A stretch of 17,164 bases of DNA from the NCBI GenBank assembly GCA_945871045.1, contig CAMBUC010000013.1, positions 1 to 17,164 on the forward strand. Direction: 5' to 3'. Source of the DNA: an uncultured bacterium (GTDB lineage Bacteria > Bacillota > Clostridia > Lachnospirales > Lachnospiraceae). Each line of letters starts with the position of its first letter. Position 1 is the stretch's first letter. This document shows positions 1 through 6,475 of this stretch, one piece after another. The position numbers and the translations under genes were made by a program. The notes beneath the pieces were generated by a model that searched no databases, was not told where the DNA came from, and saw nothing but the letters and a program-made list of their open reading frames with translations.

Positions 1-738
1 GAAGTATCCGGACAGTTGGTTGAGACATCAAACATGTCCCATGAAAAAATCGCGGATGTATCTGCAAACATGAGTGAACAGGAGGAAAGCCAGTTATCTC
101 AGGAGCAGGAAGGCATGCAAAAGCAGACAACTGTTTTACAGGACAAGAAAGAGATGCAGACAGAATCTCATGCAGCCATGTTTGGTGAAAGTCAGGTGAT
201 GGCAGATGCGAGAAATCCTGTTGCAGAAACGGTAGAAATGCCCCAGATTCCAAACTATGTCGAACTGGACCAATTACTGGATCAGTTTGAGGGATTGGCA
301 AGAACCTTTGCTTCTGCTGAGGGAACCAGCGTAGAAATGCAGCTGAATCCTGAAAATCTTGGAAGAATGGTGCTTACTGTAACTGAGAAGCATGGAAATG
401 TGACGGCACAGATCGCAGCATCCAATGAACAGGTAAAAGAAGCGCTTCAGACCCAGATGGTAGAACTTCGCGCGACCTTGGAGTCACAGGGCATTAAAGT
501 GGAAGCCGTGGAAGTTACGGTCGCAACCCATGAATTCGAACAGAATCTGGATGGAAATGCATCAGCCAACGGACAGATGCAGGATCAGTCGGGAAGACAG
601 GAAGAAGGCAATTCAACCGGACGTCGGAATCTACGCAGGAATGAACTGGATGGGCTCTCCGGCTTGCTGAGCGAGGAAGAACGTCTTGCAGCGCAGATGA
701 TGCAGGATCAAGGCGGAACTGTTGATTTTACGGCATAA
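1..738 (+). CDS. fliK: Flagellar hook-length control protein FliK, C-terminal part (5' end outside window)
   Basis: FliK is the secreted molecular ruler that measures hook length and makes FlhB switch export from hook to filament substrates. The frame is open from base 1, so the gene starts upstream; 245 codons are visible. The first ~90 visible residues are a low-complexity Gln/Glu/Met/Ser stretch typical of the FliK ruler region. DNA ~330-530 encodes the conserved C-terminal globular domain (Flg_hook): QLNPENLGRMVLTV, a short turn, then a helix and LRATLESQGIKVEAVEVTV. This fits the family pattern L-x-P-x-x-L-G followed by Leu-Arg-x-x-Leu-x-x-x-Gly. A polar Gln/Asn/Arg-rich tail follows, usual for FliK. 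flgD starts 38 bp downstream. A TTG at 16 is not taken as the start because coding continues above it. The family call is firm; the N-terminus is unknown. Confidence 0.9.
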   Translation, partial: EVSGQLVETSNMSHEKIADVSANMSEQEESQLSQEQEGMQKQTTVLQDKKEMQTESHAAMFGESQVMADARNPVAETVEMPQIPNYVELDQLLDQFEGLARTFASAEGTSVEMQLNPENLGRMVLTVTEKHGNVTAQIAASNEQVKEALQTQMVELRATLESQGIKVEAVEVTVATHEFEQNLDGNASANGQMQDQSGRQEEGNSTGRRNLRRNELDGLSGLLSEEERLAAQMMQDQGGTVDFTA

Positions 739-776
739 CATGTCTGACAAAACAAGAAAAGAAAGGAGAACAAGAG

Positions 777-1523
777 ATGGCTTTATGGCAAAAAGTAGAG
801 AACGGATTGCCGGTTGATACATCGGCAAGCGCGAACTCGGCATCGAAGGAAAAAACCAAAAATAATCTGGACAAAGAAGACTTTCTGAACCTTTTAGTAG
901 CCCAGATGAAATATCAGGATCCGTTAGAGCCGCAGTCAAATACCGAGTATGTGTCACAGCTTGCTACCTTTACACAGGTTGAGGCGACTGAAAATATGGC
1001 ACACACGGCAGAGCGGGTGGAAGCAAACGGATTGATCGGAAAGACCGTGATCATGCGTCCGACGAATTCTGTGACGGGAGAGACCAGCGATGTAGTCGGT
1101 GTGGTTGACTATATGATGAAGGAAGGCAGCAAGATCTTTCTGGCGATCAACGGAGCACTTTACAATCTGGATGATCTGTATACGGTTGCTGATTCTGAGT
1201 ATATGGATGCGGTTGTCATCGCAGATGACTTTGAGAGTACCATCGCACAGATGCCGGATGCAGACCATGTATCACTGATGGATGAGGAGGCATTCAAGCA
1301 TATCCGTAAGCAGTATGATGCTCTGACTACCTATCAGAAAGAATTTATTGCAAATAACAACAAAGAAGCGCTGGATAAGTTTTTGGCAGCGGAGACTGCA
1401 CTGAATGCATTGATCGCACTTCGCGATACGATCACAAACGGCGGCGGATCTTCATCTGACAACAACGATAGCACAGAAACAACTGAAGAGAGTGGCACGG
1501 AGGCCAACACTCCTACGGAGTAA
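777..1523 (+). CDS. flgD: Flagellar hook capping/assembly protein FlgD with an atypical C-terminal extension
   Basis: FlgD forms the scaffold at the tip of the growing hook that lets FlgE subunits polymerise. The diagnostic N-terminal segment is near residues 30-80: NNLDKEDFLNLLVAQMKYQD, then P-L-E-P and a conserved TEYVSQLATFTQVEATENM. A small beta-rich part follows (residues ~83-143, including GLIGKTVIMR). At 248 residues it is longer than the short FlgD of Bacillus (about 140 by recall), and I do not recognise the usual C-terminal Ig-like/FlgD-tudor domain. Instead residues ~150-215 look helical, with YDALTTYQKEF and LDKFLAAETALNALIALRD, then a Gly/Ser/Asn/Thr/Glu-rich tail. The start is supported by AAAGGAGA at 762-769, 7 bases before the ATG. 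It sits between fliK and the TIGR02530-type gene, the standard place. Confidence 0.92.
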   Translation: MALWQKVENGLPVDTSASANSASKEKTKNNLDKEDFLNLLVAQMKYQDPLEPQSNTEYVSQLATFTQVEATENMAHTAERVEANGLIGKTVIMRPTNSVTGETSDVVGVVDYMMKEGSKIFLAINGALYNLDDLYTVADSEYMDAVVIADDFESTIAQMPDADHVSLMDEEAFKHIRKQYDALTTYQKEFIANNNKEALDKFLAAETALNALIALRDTITNGGGSSSDNNDSTETTEESGTEANTPTE

Positions 1524-1550
1524 TAACTTCCGCAAAAGAGGGAGTATAAG

Positions 1551-1949
1551 ATGAGTCAAACAAACGCGATTAGAAATGGATTTCACTCGATCGAACAGGT
1601 GACGGATACTTATCTGAAAAAAGGCATCAAGGAATCAGATAAAAAAGCCGAAATATCTTTTGACGAAGTGCTTCGGGCAAAACAGGAAGCGCTTGATCCG
1701 TTAAAGTTTTCCAAGCATGCAATGGGGCGCTTGAACGATCGAAACATCAGCCTTTCCCCGGAACAGAGCCAAAGGCTTGCAGATGGTGTATCAAAAGCCG
1801 GTGCGAAGGGTATTCAGGAGTCGCTGGTGCTTGTGGATTCGCTGGCATTTATCGTGAATGTACCGAATAAGACGGTAGTCACAGCCATCGATCAGGCAGA
1901 CACAGGCGAAAACATTTTTACAAATATTGATGGCGCAGTTATCGTATGA
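1551..1949 (+). CDS. Conserved flagellar operon protein of unknown function (TIGR02530 / flg_new type)
   Basis: This is a 132-residue soluble protein with no signal peptide or membrane segment. It matches my recollection of the TIGR02530 'flagellar operon protein' family, whose members typically lie between flgD and flgE, exactly as here. The conserved part is the C-terminal two thirds: FSKHAMGRLNDRNISLSPEQ (residues ~53-72), an alanine/glycine-rich helix, then LVLVDSLAFIVNVPNKTVV and a C-terminal segment with NIFTNIDGAVIV. The first ~45 residues are charged and probably variable. GAGGGAG at about 1539-1545 supplies a ribosome binding site. Its biochemical role is not established to my knowledge; the position suggests a part in hook assembly or export (inference). 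Confidence 0.85.
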   Translation: MSQTNAIRNGFHSIEQVTDTYLKKGIKESDKKAEISFDEVLRAKQEALDPLKFSKHAMGRLNDRNISLSPEQSQRLADGVSKAGAKGIQESLVLVDSLAFIVNVPNKTVVTAIDQADTGENIFTNIDGAVIV

Positions 1950-1973
1950 TCGCCGGACCTTTCAGGAAGCGAA

Positions 1974-1997
1974 CGTCTCTGACTGACAGATGAGACG
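1974..1997 (+). other. Small inverted repeat between the TIGR02530-type gene and flgE
   Basis: CGTCTC (1974-1979) is complementary to GAGACG (1992-1997). An alternative fold pairs CGTC/GACG and TCTG/CAGA with a 3-base bulge. There is no following T-run, so it is not an intrinsic terminator. It lies 24 bp upstream of the flgE ribosome binding site and could affect mRNA processing or flgE translation, but a six-base stem can arise by chance. Confidence 0.35.
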
Positions 1998-2020
1998 ACG
2001 ATAAACGGGCGCAAAAGAAT

Positions 2021-2026
2021 GGAGGT
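2021..2026 (+). promoter_or_regulatory. Ribosome binding site of flgE
   Basis: GGAGGT lies 9 bases before the ATG at 2036 and 12 before a second ATG at 2039. The spacing favours 2036 slightly, but either Met could be used; the conserved RSLYSAVSGL segment follows both. Confidence 0.75.
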
Positions 2027-2035
2027 CATTTCATT

Positions 2036-4366
2036 ATGATGAGATCACTTTATTCTGCTGTGTCGGGACTTAAGACACATCAGACAAAAATGGATGTAAT
2101 CGGTAATAATATTTCCAATGTCAATACCGTTGCATTCAAATCTTCCAGTGTAACTTTCAGTTCCATCATGTACCAGACACTTTCCGGGGCATCCGGAGCA
2201 AATGCGGAGGCCGGAACAGGCGGTGTCAATGCAAAGCAGATCGGTCTTGGTGTAACGACAGGTTCCACTTCTCTTAGCATTACATCCGCAGGTGCATCCG
2301 AAACAACAGGACTGCCCTTTGACCTGAGAATCACAGATAAGAGTACCAGCAGTTTCTTCGTTGTAAATAACGGTTCTGAGAATGTTTTTACAAAGGCCGG
2401 TTCTTTCTATGTGGACGGCGCAGGCAATCTCTGTATGAAATCTACCGGTTACACGGTAATGGGCTGGGGTGTGGATGCTGCCACACAGACGATCCGAAAG
2501 GATACCGTAGCGGCTCTTAAGGTGATGTCACCGGCAAATATGACATCTGAGCCGGAGGCAACCACGAGAGCACAGTGTACCGGTGTAGTTGACAGCAAAA
2601 ATACACAGGTGACTTCTTCCACCGGTTCTGTCATGAATCTTTTGGTTTATGACAATCTTGGTTATCCCTATACGGCAAGATTTGCGATTCAGGCACAGGA
2701 TACCCAGGGTGGAAAATATGCAGTAAACCTGACGGATATTATCGATGCAAACGGAAAATCGATCTTAACCTCAAATATTTCACTGAGCGATCTGTTCGGA
2801 CCCGGAACCGGTGCAGCGCAGGGAAGCAATACGGATATTACGGATAATTACGAGTTCTCTACCGGAAAGGGTAAGAACGATATCAATACCGCGATTCAAG
2901 CGAGTGCGGCGGCAAAAGTAGATCCGAATAATGCACAGGCAAAAGCACAATACACTTATTATTTCGATGCTGCAGACATCAATGCACAGTTGGGACTGAC
3001 AGGAAAACAGGCATTGCCGGACGGCTATCGTGTGCGGTTTACTTCCACAGAATTAACTTATGAAAAGGCTTTAGATGATTTGAAAGGCGTAACAACAGGC
3101 GGAGCCAATCCTGTGAGTGTTTATGTGGAAAATGCTTCGGGTGTTGTGGTTGCACAAGGAACACGTCAGGTGGTCGCAACTGCTCCAACAGATCCAAAAA
3201 ACCCTGTGCAGACAGGAGTTTCGTGGTCATTCAAAGATGGACAATTAGTAACTGATGCAAGTGGTACAAACTTTGTTGAGAAGGGTGATAGCGCATTTAA
3301 TCTAATGAAAACAAAGGGATTAGATGACTTGTTAACGCTTGGAACGATTGTAACAAGTAATGAAGGTATTACTGGCTATAAGTTCAATGTTGAAGATATT
3401 CGAAGTGAACTTGGATTAAAAGAGCCGACTGCTGGTAATCCTGCAAAGGCATCTGAATTTGAGAAGGATTCCGTTATCTATTACTGGCCGACTTTGGCTG
3501 ATGGACAGACAGTAACTATTACAAGTGCTAGTGGAAATCCAACTTCGTTTAGTAGTAAAGTTGCCACAGAGACAGGAACTGCAAAATGTAATCCGCAAAA
3601 ACTGGTCGGTGTGGAGGAACTGTTAAAAGATTACTCTTATACGACCATTACCGGCGGGGATCTGGCAAATGCCACCGCATCCACCGGACAGATCTATACG
3701 GAGGAGGTTCCCAATGACGCTGAGATCCGTTACAATATGTTTAACGGCAATTACCATATCGTGACCTCATCTAAGGACGGCTTTACGTTACAGTTCAACA
3801 CCGTTGACGGAACATTGACAAGTGTCGGCGGCGGAAACAATCTGTCCCAGACTTTAAACCTTTCCAGACTTGCAGCGGCAGGTTATGATGGATTTCGTGA
3901 TATTACCATTGATTTCTCTTCGCTGCTGAACTACAACAACGGTGGTTCCAATACATCTGCAATGAGCGGCGGAGATGCCAACTCGGTCGGTAAAGGAAAG
4001 AAACTCGGTGCGATGACGGGCCTTAGCGTAGATCAGAGCGGAAAGATCTTTGCATCTTACGATAACGGTAACACGGTTCTTTTAGGACAGATCTCGGTTG
4101 CCCAGTTTGCAAATGCATCCGGCTTGGAAGCAACGGGAGATAACTGCTACCGTGCGACCTTAAACTCCGGTGAATTTGACGGTATCGGTGTAGAGATCGA
4201 TGCAGACGGAAGTTCTATCAGCGCCGGTGAGTTGGAAATGTCAAACGTAGATCTCTCCGGAGAGTTTACTTCCATGATCACCACCCAGCGCGGTTTTCAG
4301 GCGAATTCACGAGTGATTACCACCTCAGATGCAATGCTTGAGGAACTGATCAACCTGAAGAGATAA
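2036..4366 (+). CDS. flgE: Flagellar hook protein FlgE, unusually long
   Basis: FlgE is the subunit of the hook, the flexible joint between rod and filament. Both conserved ends are present. The N-terminal rod/hook signature is LYSAVSGLKTHQTKMDVIGN followed by NISNVNTVAFKSS. The C-terminal coiled segment is SGEFTSMITTQRGFQANSRV followed by ITTSDAMLEELINLK. At 776 residues it is well above the ~400 of enteric FlgE, the excess lying in the central, surface-exposed part (residues ~230-620). DNA from about 3040 to 3600 (residues ~336-522) is visibly more AT-rich, with TTA, ACT, GCT, GGT and AGT codons commoner than in the flanks, suggesting replacement or insertion by recombination. The protein has four cysteines (including Cys181), uncommon in exported flagellar subunits. 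It is preceded by the flgD and TIGR02530-type genes, and followed by a long non-coding gap. Confidence 0.95.
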   Translation: MMRSLYSAVSGLKTHQTKMDVIGNNISNVNTVAFKSSSVTFSSIMYQTLSGASGANAEAGTGGVNAKQIGLGVTTGSTSLSITSAGASETTGLPFDLRITDKSTSSFFVVNNGSENVFTKAGSFYVDGAGNLCMKSTGYTVMGWGVDAATQTIRKDTVAALKVMSPANMTSEPEATTRAQCTGVVDSKNTQVTSSTGSVMNLLVYDNLGYPYTARFAIQAQDTQGGKYAVNLTDIIDANGKSILTSNISLSDLFGPGTGAAQGSNTDITDNYEFSTGKGKNDINTAIQASAAAKVDPNNAQAKAQYTYYFDAADINAQLGLTGKQALPDGYRVRFTSTELTYEKALDDLKGVTTGGANPVSVYVENASGVVVAQGTRQVVATAPTDPKNPVQTGVSWSFKDGQLVTDASGTNFVEKGDSAFNLMKTKGLDDLLTLGTIVTSNEGITGYKFNVEDIRSELGLKEPTAGNPAKASEFEKDSVIYYWPTLADGQTVTITSASGNPTSFSSKVATETGTAKCNPQKLVGVEELLKDYSYTTITGGDLANATASTGQIYTEEVPNDAEIRYNMFNGNYHIVTSSKDGFTLQFNTVDGTLTSVGGGNNLSQTLNLSRLAAAGYDGFRDITIDFSSLLNYNNGGSNTSAMSGGDANSVGKGKKLGAMTGLSVDQSGKIFASYDNGNTVLLGQISVAQFANASGLEATGDNCYRATLNSGEFDGIGVEIDADGSSISAGELEMSNVDLSGEFTSMITTQRGFQANSRVITTSDAMLEELINLKR

Positions 4367-4401
4367 TCTTTTCGGGAACCCATAAGTACATAGTGAATCG
4401 T

Positions 4402-4444
4402 TCATATCTTTGGGAATGGGTTTACATCATTCCCAAAGATATGA
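4402..4444 (+). repeat. Perfect 17-bp inverted repeat (9-base loop) downstream of flgE
   Basis: The left arm 4402-4418 (TCATATCTTTGGGAATG) and right arm 4428-4444 are exact reverse complements, with loop GGTTTACAT. Only 6 of 17 pairs are G:C, and no T-run follows on either strand, so it is not a standard intrinsic terminator. It begins 36 bases after the flgE stop. Possible roles are an mRNA 3'-end stabiliser or processing site that sets hook-protein level apart from the downstream genes, an operator for a dimeric regulator, or a remnant of a small mobile element. The repeat is seen directly; its role is inference. Confidence 0.9.
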
Positions 4445-4518
4445 TATACTTGGTGTAGTTGAGAGTTTTTTCGACTTGATTATCACCGATTTTTTCATGT
4501 CTGCAAATAATAAAAATG

Positions 4519-4557
4519 TAGACAAAAAAAGACAAATCAATTAGTATATATTATAGA
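4519..4557 (+). promoter_or_regulatory. Possible internal sigma-A-type promoter upstream of motA
   Basis: In the AT-rich gap, TAGACA (4519-4524; 5/6 to TTGACA) is followed 17 bases later by TAGTAT (4542-4547; 4/6 to TATAAT). An overlapping alternative is AAGACA (4529-4534) with TATAGA (4552-4557), also 17 apart. AT-rich sequence throws up such matches often, so this is only a candidate. A promoter here would let motA and following genes be transcribed separately from the rod/hook genes. Confidence 0.3.
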
Positions 4558-4573
4558 GAATTTTTTTGTCGAT

Positions 4574-4594
4574 AACCGGAAGATCCTTCCGGTT
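4574..4594 (+). other. 9-bp hairpin in the motA leader
   Basis: AACCGGAAG (4574-4582) and CTTCCGGTT (4586-4594) are exact reverse complements around a 3-base loop (ATC). No T-run follows. It sits 63 bases upstream of the motA start, just after a T7 tract (4561-4567). It could be a leader structure or an operator with dyad symmetry. The structure is seen; function is unknown. Confidence 0.75.
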
Positions 4595-4640
4595 TCAAGT
4601 GATGTTTATACGATATTTAAGTTGTAAGATATTTTAGATT

Positions 4641-4651
4641 AGGCAGGTGAG
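4641..4651 (+). promoter_or_regulatory. Ribosome binding site of motA (decides a TTG start)
   Basis: AGGCAGGTGAG, with AGGTGA at 4645-4650, ends 7 bases before the TTG at 4658. No ATG or GTG in frame fits both this site and the first membrane helix, so TTG is taken as the start codon. Confidence 0.75.
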
Positions 4652-4657
4652 TAGATT

Positions 4658-5449
4658 TTGGATTTAGCGTCTTTGATCGGTTTGCTTTTGGGCATTGTCA
4701 TGGTCGTTTTCGGTATTGTTACCGGTGACGGTGGTTTTACATTATTGCCAAACTTTGTGGATCTTCCTTCCGTGATCATTACGATCGGTGGATCTTTGGC
4801 AGGTGTTATTGCATGTAATAAACTTCCGTTTTTGGCAACAGGATTTAAGGGAATGGCTCTTACTATGAAAGAGCCGGGATATAATCCATCGGAGATGATT
4901 ACAAATATCATCAATCTTTCCAATGTTGCAAGAAAAGAAGGACTTCTGGCATTGGAAGAATCAGCATCTGACATTGAAGATACCTTTTTGAAAAAGGGCA
5001 TTATGCTTGTTGTTGACGGAACAGATCCGGAACTTGTACGTGGAATTTTAGAGACAGATCTTTCTTATACCGAAGAGCGTCATAAGCAGGTGATCGGTTT
5101 TTGGGAGAAATGGGCAGAACTTGGTCCTGCATGGGGAATGATTGGTACACTCATCGGTCTTGTAAACATGTTAAAAAATCTGGAGGATGCATCCACCATC
5201 GGACCGAACATGGCGGTAGCGCTCTTAACTACGTTGTACGGTTCATTGATCGCAAACTGGTTGTGTAATCCGACTGCAACAAAATTAAAATTAAACAATG
5301 CAAATGAGATGGTCATCAAACAGATCATCGTAGAAGGACTGCTGTCCATTCAGGCCGGCGAGAATCCCCACGTGATCGAGGAAAAATTAAAGACCTTTAT
5401 CAACCCGAAGGATCGTCAGACGCTTGGAGAAGGCGGAGGTGAAGAGTAG
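4658..5449 (+). CDS. motA: Flagellar stator protein MotA (PomA/MotA family)
   Basis: MotA is the stator subunit whose cytoplasmic loop pushes on the rotor as ions pass through the MotA-MotB channel. The protein has 263 residues, close to family length. It shows an N-terminal helix (SLIGLLLGIVMVVFGIV), a second after VDLPSVIITIGG, a large cytoplasmic loop with charged residues (EERHKQVIGFWEKWAE), and two further membrane segments. The conserved motif LGPAWGMIGTLIGLV carries Pro157, and NWLCNPTATKL carries Pro205; by position these correspond to the two functional prolines of E. coli MotA (173 and 222). The start is TTG with a good ribosome binding site. The stop codon shares a base with the motB GTG (TAGTG), implying translational coupling. 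Confidence 0.95.
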   Translation: MDLASLIGLLLGIVMVVFGIVTGDGGFTLLPNFVDLPSVIITIGGSLAGVIACNKLPFLATGFKGMALTMKEPGYNPSEMITNIINLSNVARKEGLLALEESASDIEDTFLKKGIMLVVDGTDPELVRGILETDLSYTEERHKQVIGFWEKWAELGPAWGMIGTLIGLVNMLKNLEDASTIGPNMAVALLTTLYGSLIANWLCNPTATKLKLNNANEMVIKQIIVEGLLSIQAGENPHVIEEKLKTFINPKDRQTLGEGGGEE

Positions 5450-6414
5450 TGGCAAAGCAAAAAAAAGAAGATCCGCCTGCTGGTTCGCCCGCATGGATGG
5501 CGACGTTTTCGGATTTGATGAATCTGCTCCTTTGCTTTTTCGTGCTTTTGTTCTCTATGTCTACGGTAGACGCAGAAAAATTTCAGGTTGTGATCGCATC
5601 CCTGCAGTCTCATTTTAGTGTTTTGCAGGGTGGTGCAACGTCGATTGGTGATGGCGAGATGGTAGGCGCCGGTATCAACCAATTGCAGTATTATGACACC
5701 TTTTATAATCCGGATGCCAATACTCAGGGGAAAGGTGAATTTTCAGAAGACGGATCCCATACAAATGCGGATGAAAGCATGATTGATAAGGGGGATCCCG
5801 GACAGAATCCGGGTCAGACCGGTCAACATCCGGGGGCTGTTGATCAACCGCAGGATCAGTCGCAAGATCAGCAGAACAGCCAACCATCAGCAGAGACATT
5901 GTCCGATCAAGAACTGCAGGAACAGTATGAGCAAAAAGGCCTTGAAGAGTCCGAAGAGATCGCTCAGAAAGTGGATGATAAGATTGCGAAATACGGCATT
6001 CAGGATCAGGTTGAGATATCCTTTAATGCACAGTATGTCATGATCACATTAAACGGTGCAGTATTGTTTGATACAGGCTCCGAAGTGATCCGAACAGAGG
6101 CGCTTCCTTTGGTGGATAAAGTAGGAAGAATTCTGGATCATTATACGGCTAACATCATAGAGGTGGAAGGCCATACAGATAATGTGCCGATCCACAACGG
6201 ACGATTTGAAGATAATAATGTATTATCTATGTACCGCGCACTCTCGGTGGCTGAATATTTAAGAAATGTTACATCTCTGAATCCGGCACATATCAAGTCT
6301 TCCGGACGAGGTGATTACATCCCCATCGCAGATAATGCGACGGCGGAAGGTCGTGCATTAAATCGACGTGTAGTTATAAAAATCTATAACTCTCTGAATT
6401 CTGAATTACAGTAA
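5449..6414 (+). CDS. motB: Flagellar stator protein MotB with PomB-like membrane helix
   Basis: MotB carries the ion-binding aspartate and anchors the stator to peptidoglycan. The GTG start overlaps the motA stop. After a short Lys-rich cytoplasmic tip comes the single membrane helix, PAWMATFSDLMNLLLCFFVL. Asp22 is the expected channel residue. The plug/linker follows (VDAEKFQVVIASLQ). Residues ~105-150 form a Gln/Pro/Asp/Gly-rich linker (with PGQNPGQTGQHPG) that is longer and more repetitive than I expect. The C-terminal OmpA-like peptidoglycan-binding domain (residues ~195-315) includes GAVLFDTGSEVI, VEGHTDNVPI and ALNRRVVIKI. The helix resembles PomB/MotS of sodium-driven motors (Cys-Phe-Phe, Asp-Leu-Met), so sodium coupling is possible but unproven. 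Confidence 0.95.
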   Translation: MAKQKKEDPPAGSPAWMATFSDLMNLLLCFFVLLFSMSTVDAEKFQVVIASLQSHFSVLQGGATSIGDGEMVGAGINQLQYYDTFYNPDANTQGKGEFSEDGSHTNADESMIDKGDPGQNPGQTGQHPGAVDQPQDQSQDQQNSQPSAETLSDQELQEQYEQKGLEESEEIAQKVDDKIAKYGIQDQVEISFNAQYVMITLNGAVLFDTGSEVIRTEALPLVDKVGRILDHYTANIIEVEGHTDNVPIHNGRFEDNNVLSMYRALSVAEYLRNVTSLNPAHIKSSGRGDYIPIADNATAEGRALNRRVVIKIYNSLNSELQ

Positions 6415-6475
6415 AATGCTCAGATAAAAATAACCGCTGTGACAGATTGTAACAGGGAAGAAAGGTAACAAAGCC

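Noticed and set aside
1643..1654. TAAAAAAGCCGAAAT inside the TIGR02530-type gene resembles sigma-28 promoter parts.
   Set aside because: The TAAA and GCCGAAAT elements are almost adjacent instead of about 15 bases apart, and the match lies in an A-rich coding stretch.
4441..4458. ATGATATACTTGGTGTAG could be the first codons of a decayed flbD, whose product often begins Met-Ile-x-Leu.
   Set aside because: Only five codons precede a stop, and nothing after it in any frame resembles FlbD; the ATG is partly inside the palindrome arm. Chance is the simpler explanation.
4568..4575. GTCGATAA as a sigma-28 -10 element for a motA promoter.
   Set aside because: There is no TAAA-type -35 element 15-16 bases upstream (the sequence is ATATT), so it is kept only as part of the gap finding and not annotated as a promoter.
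4367..4657. A cyclic di-GMP riboswitch in the flgE-motA gap.
   Set aside because: I could not find the conserved GEMM core or a tetraloop-receptor arrangement; the two hairpins do not form that architecture.
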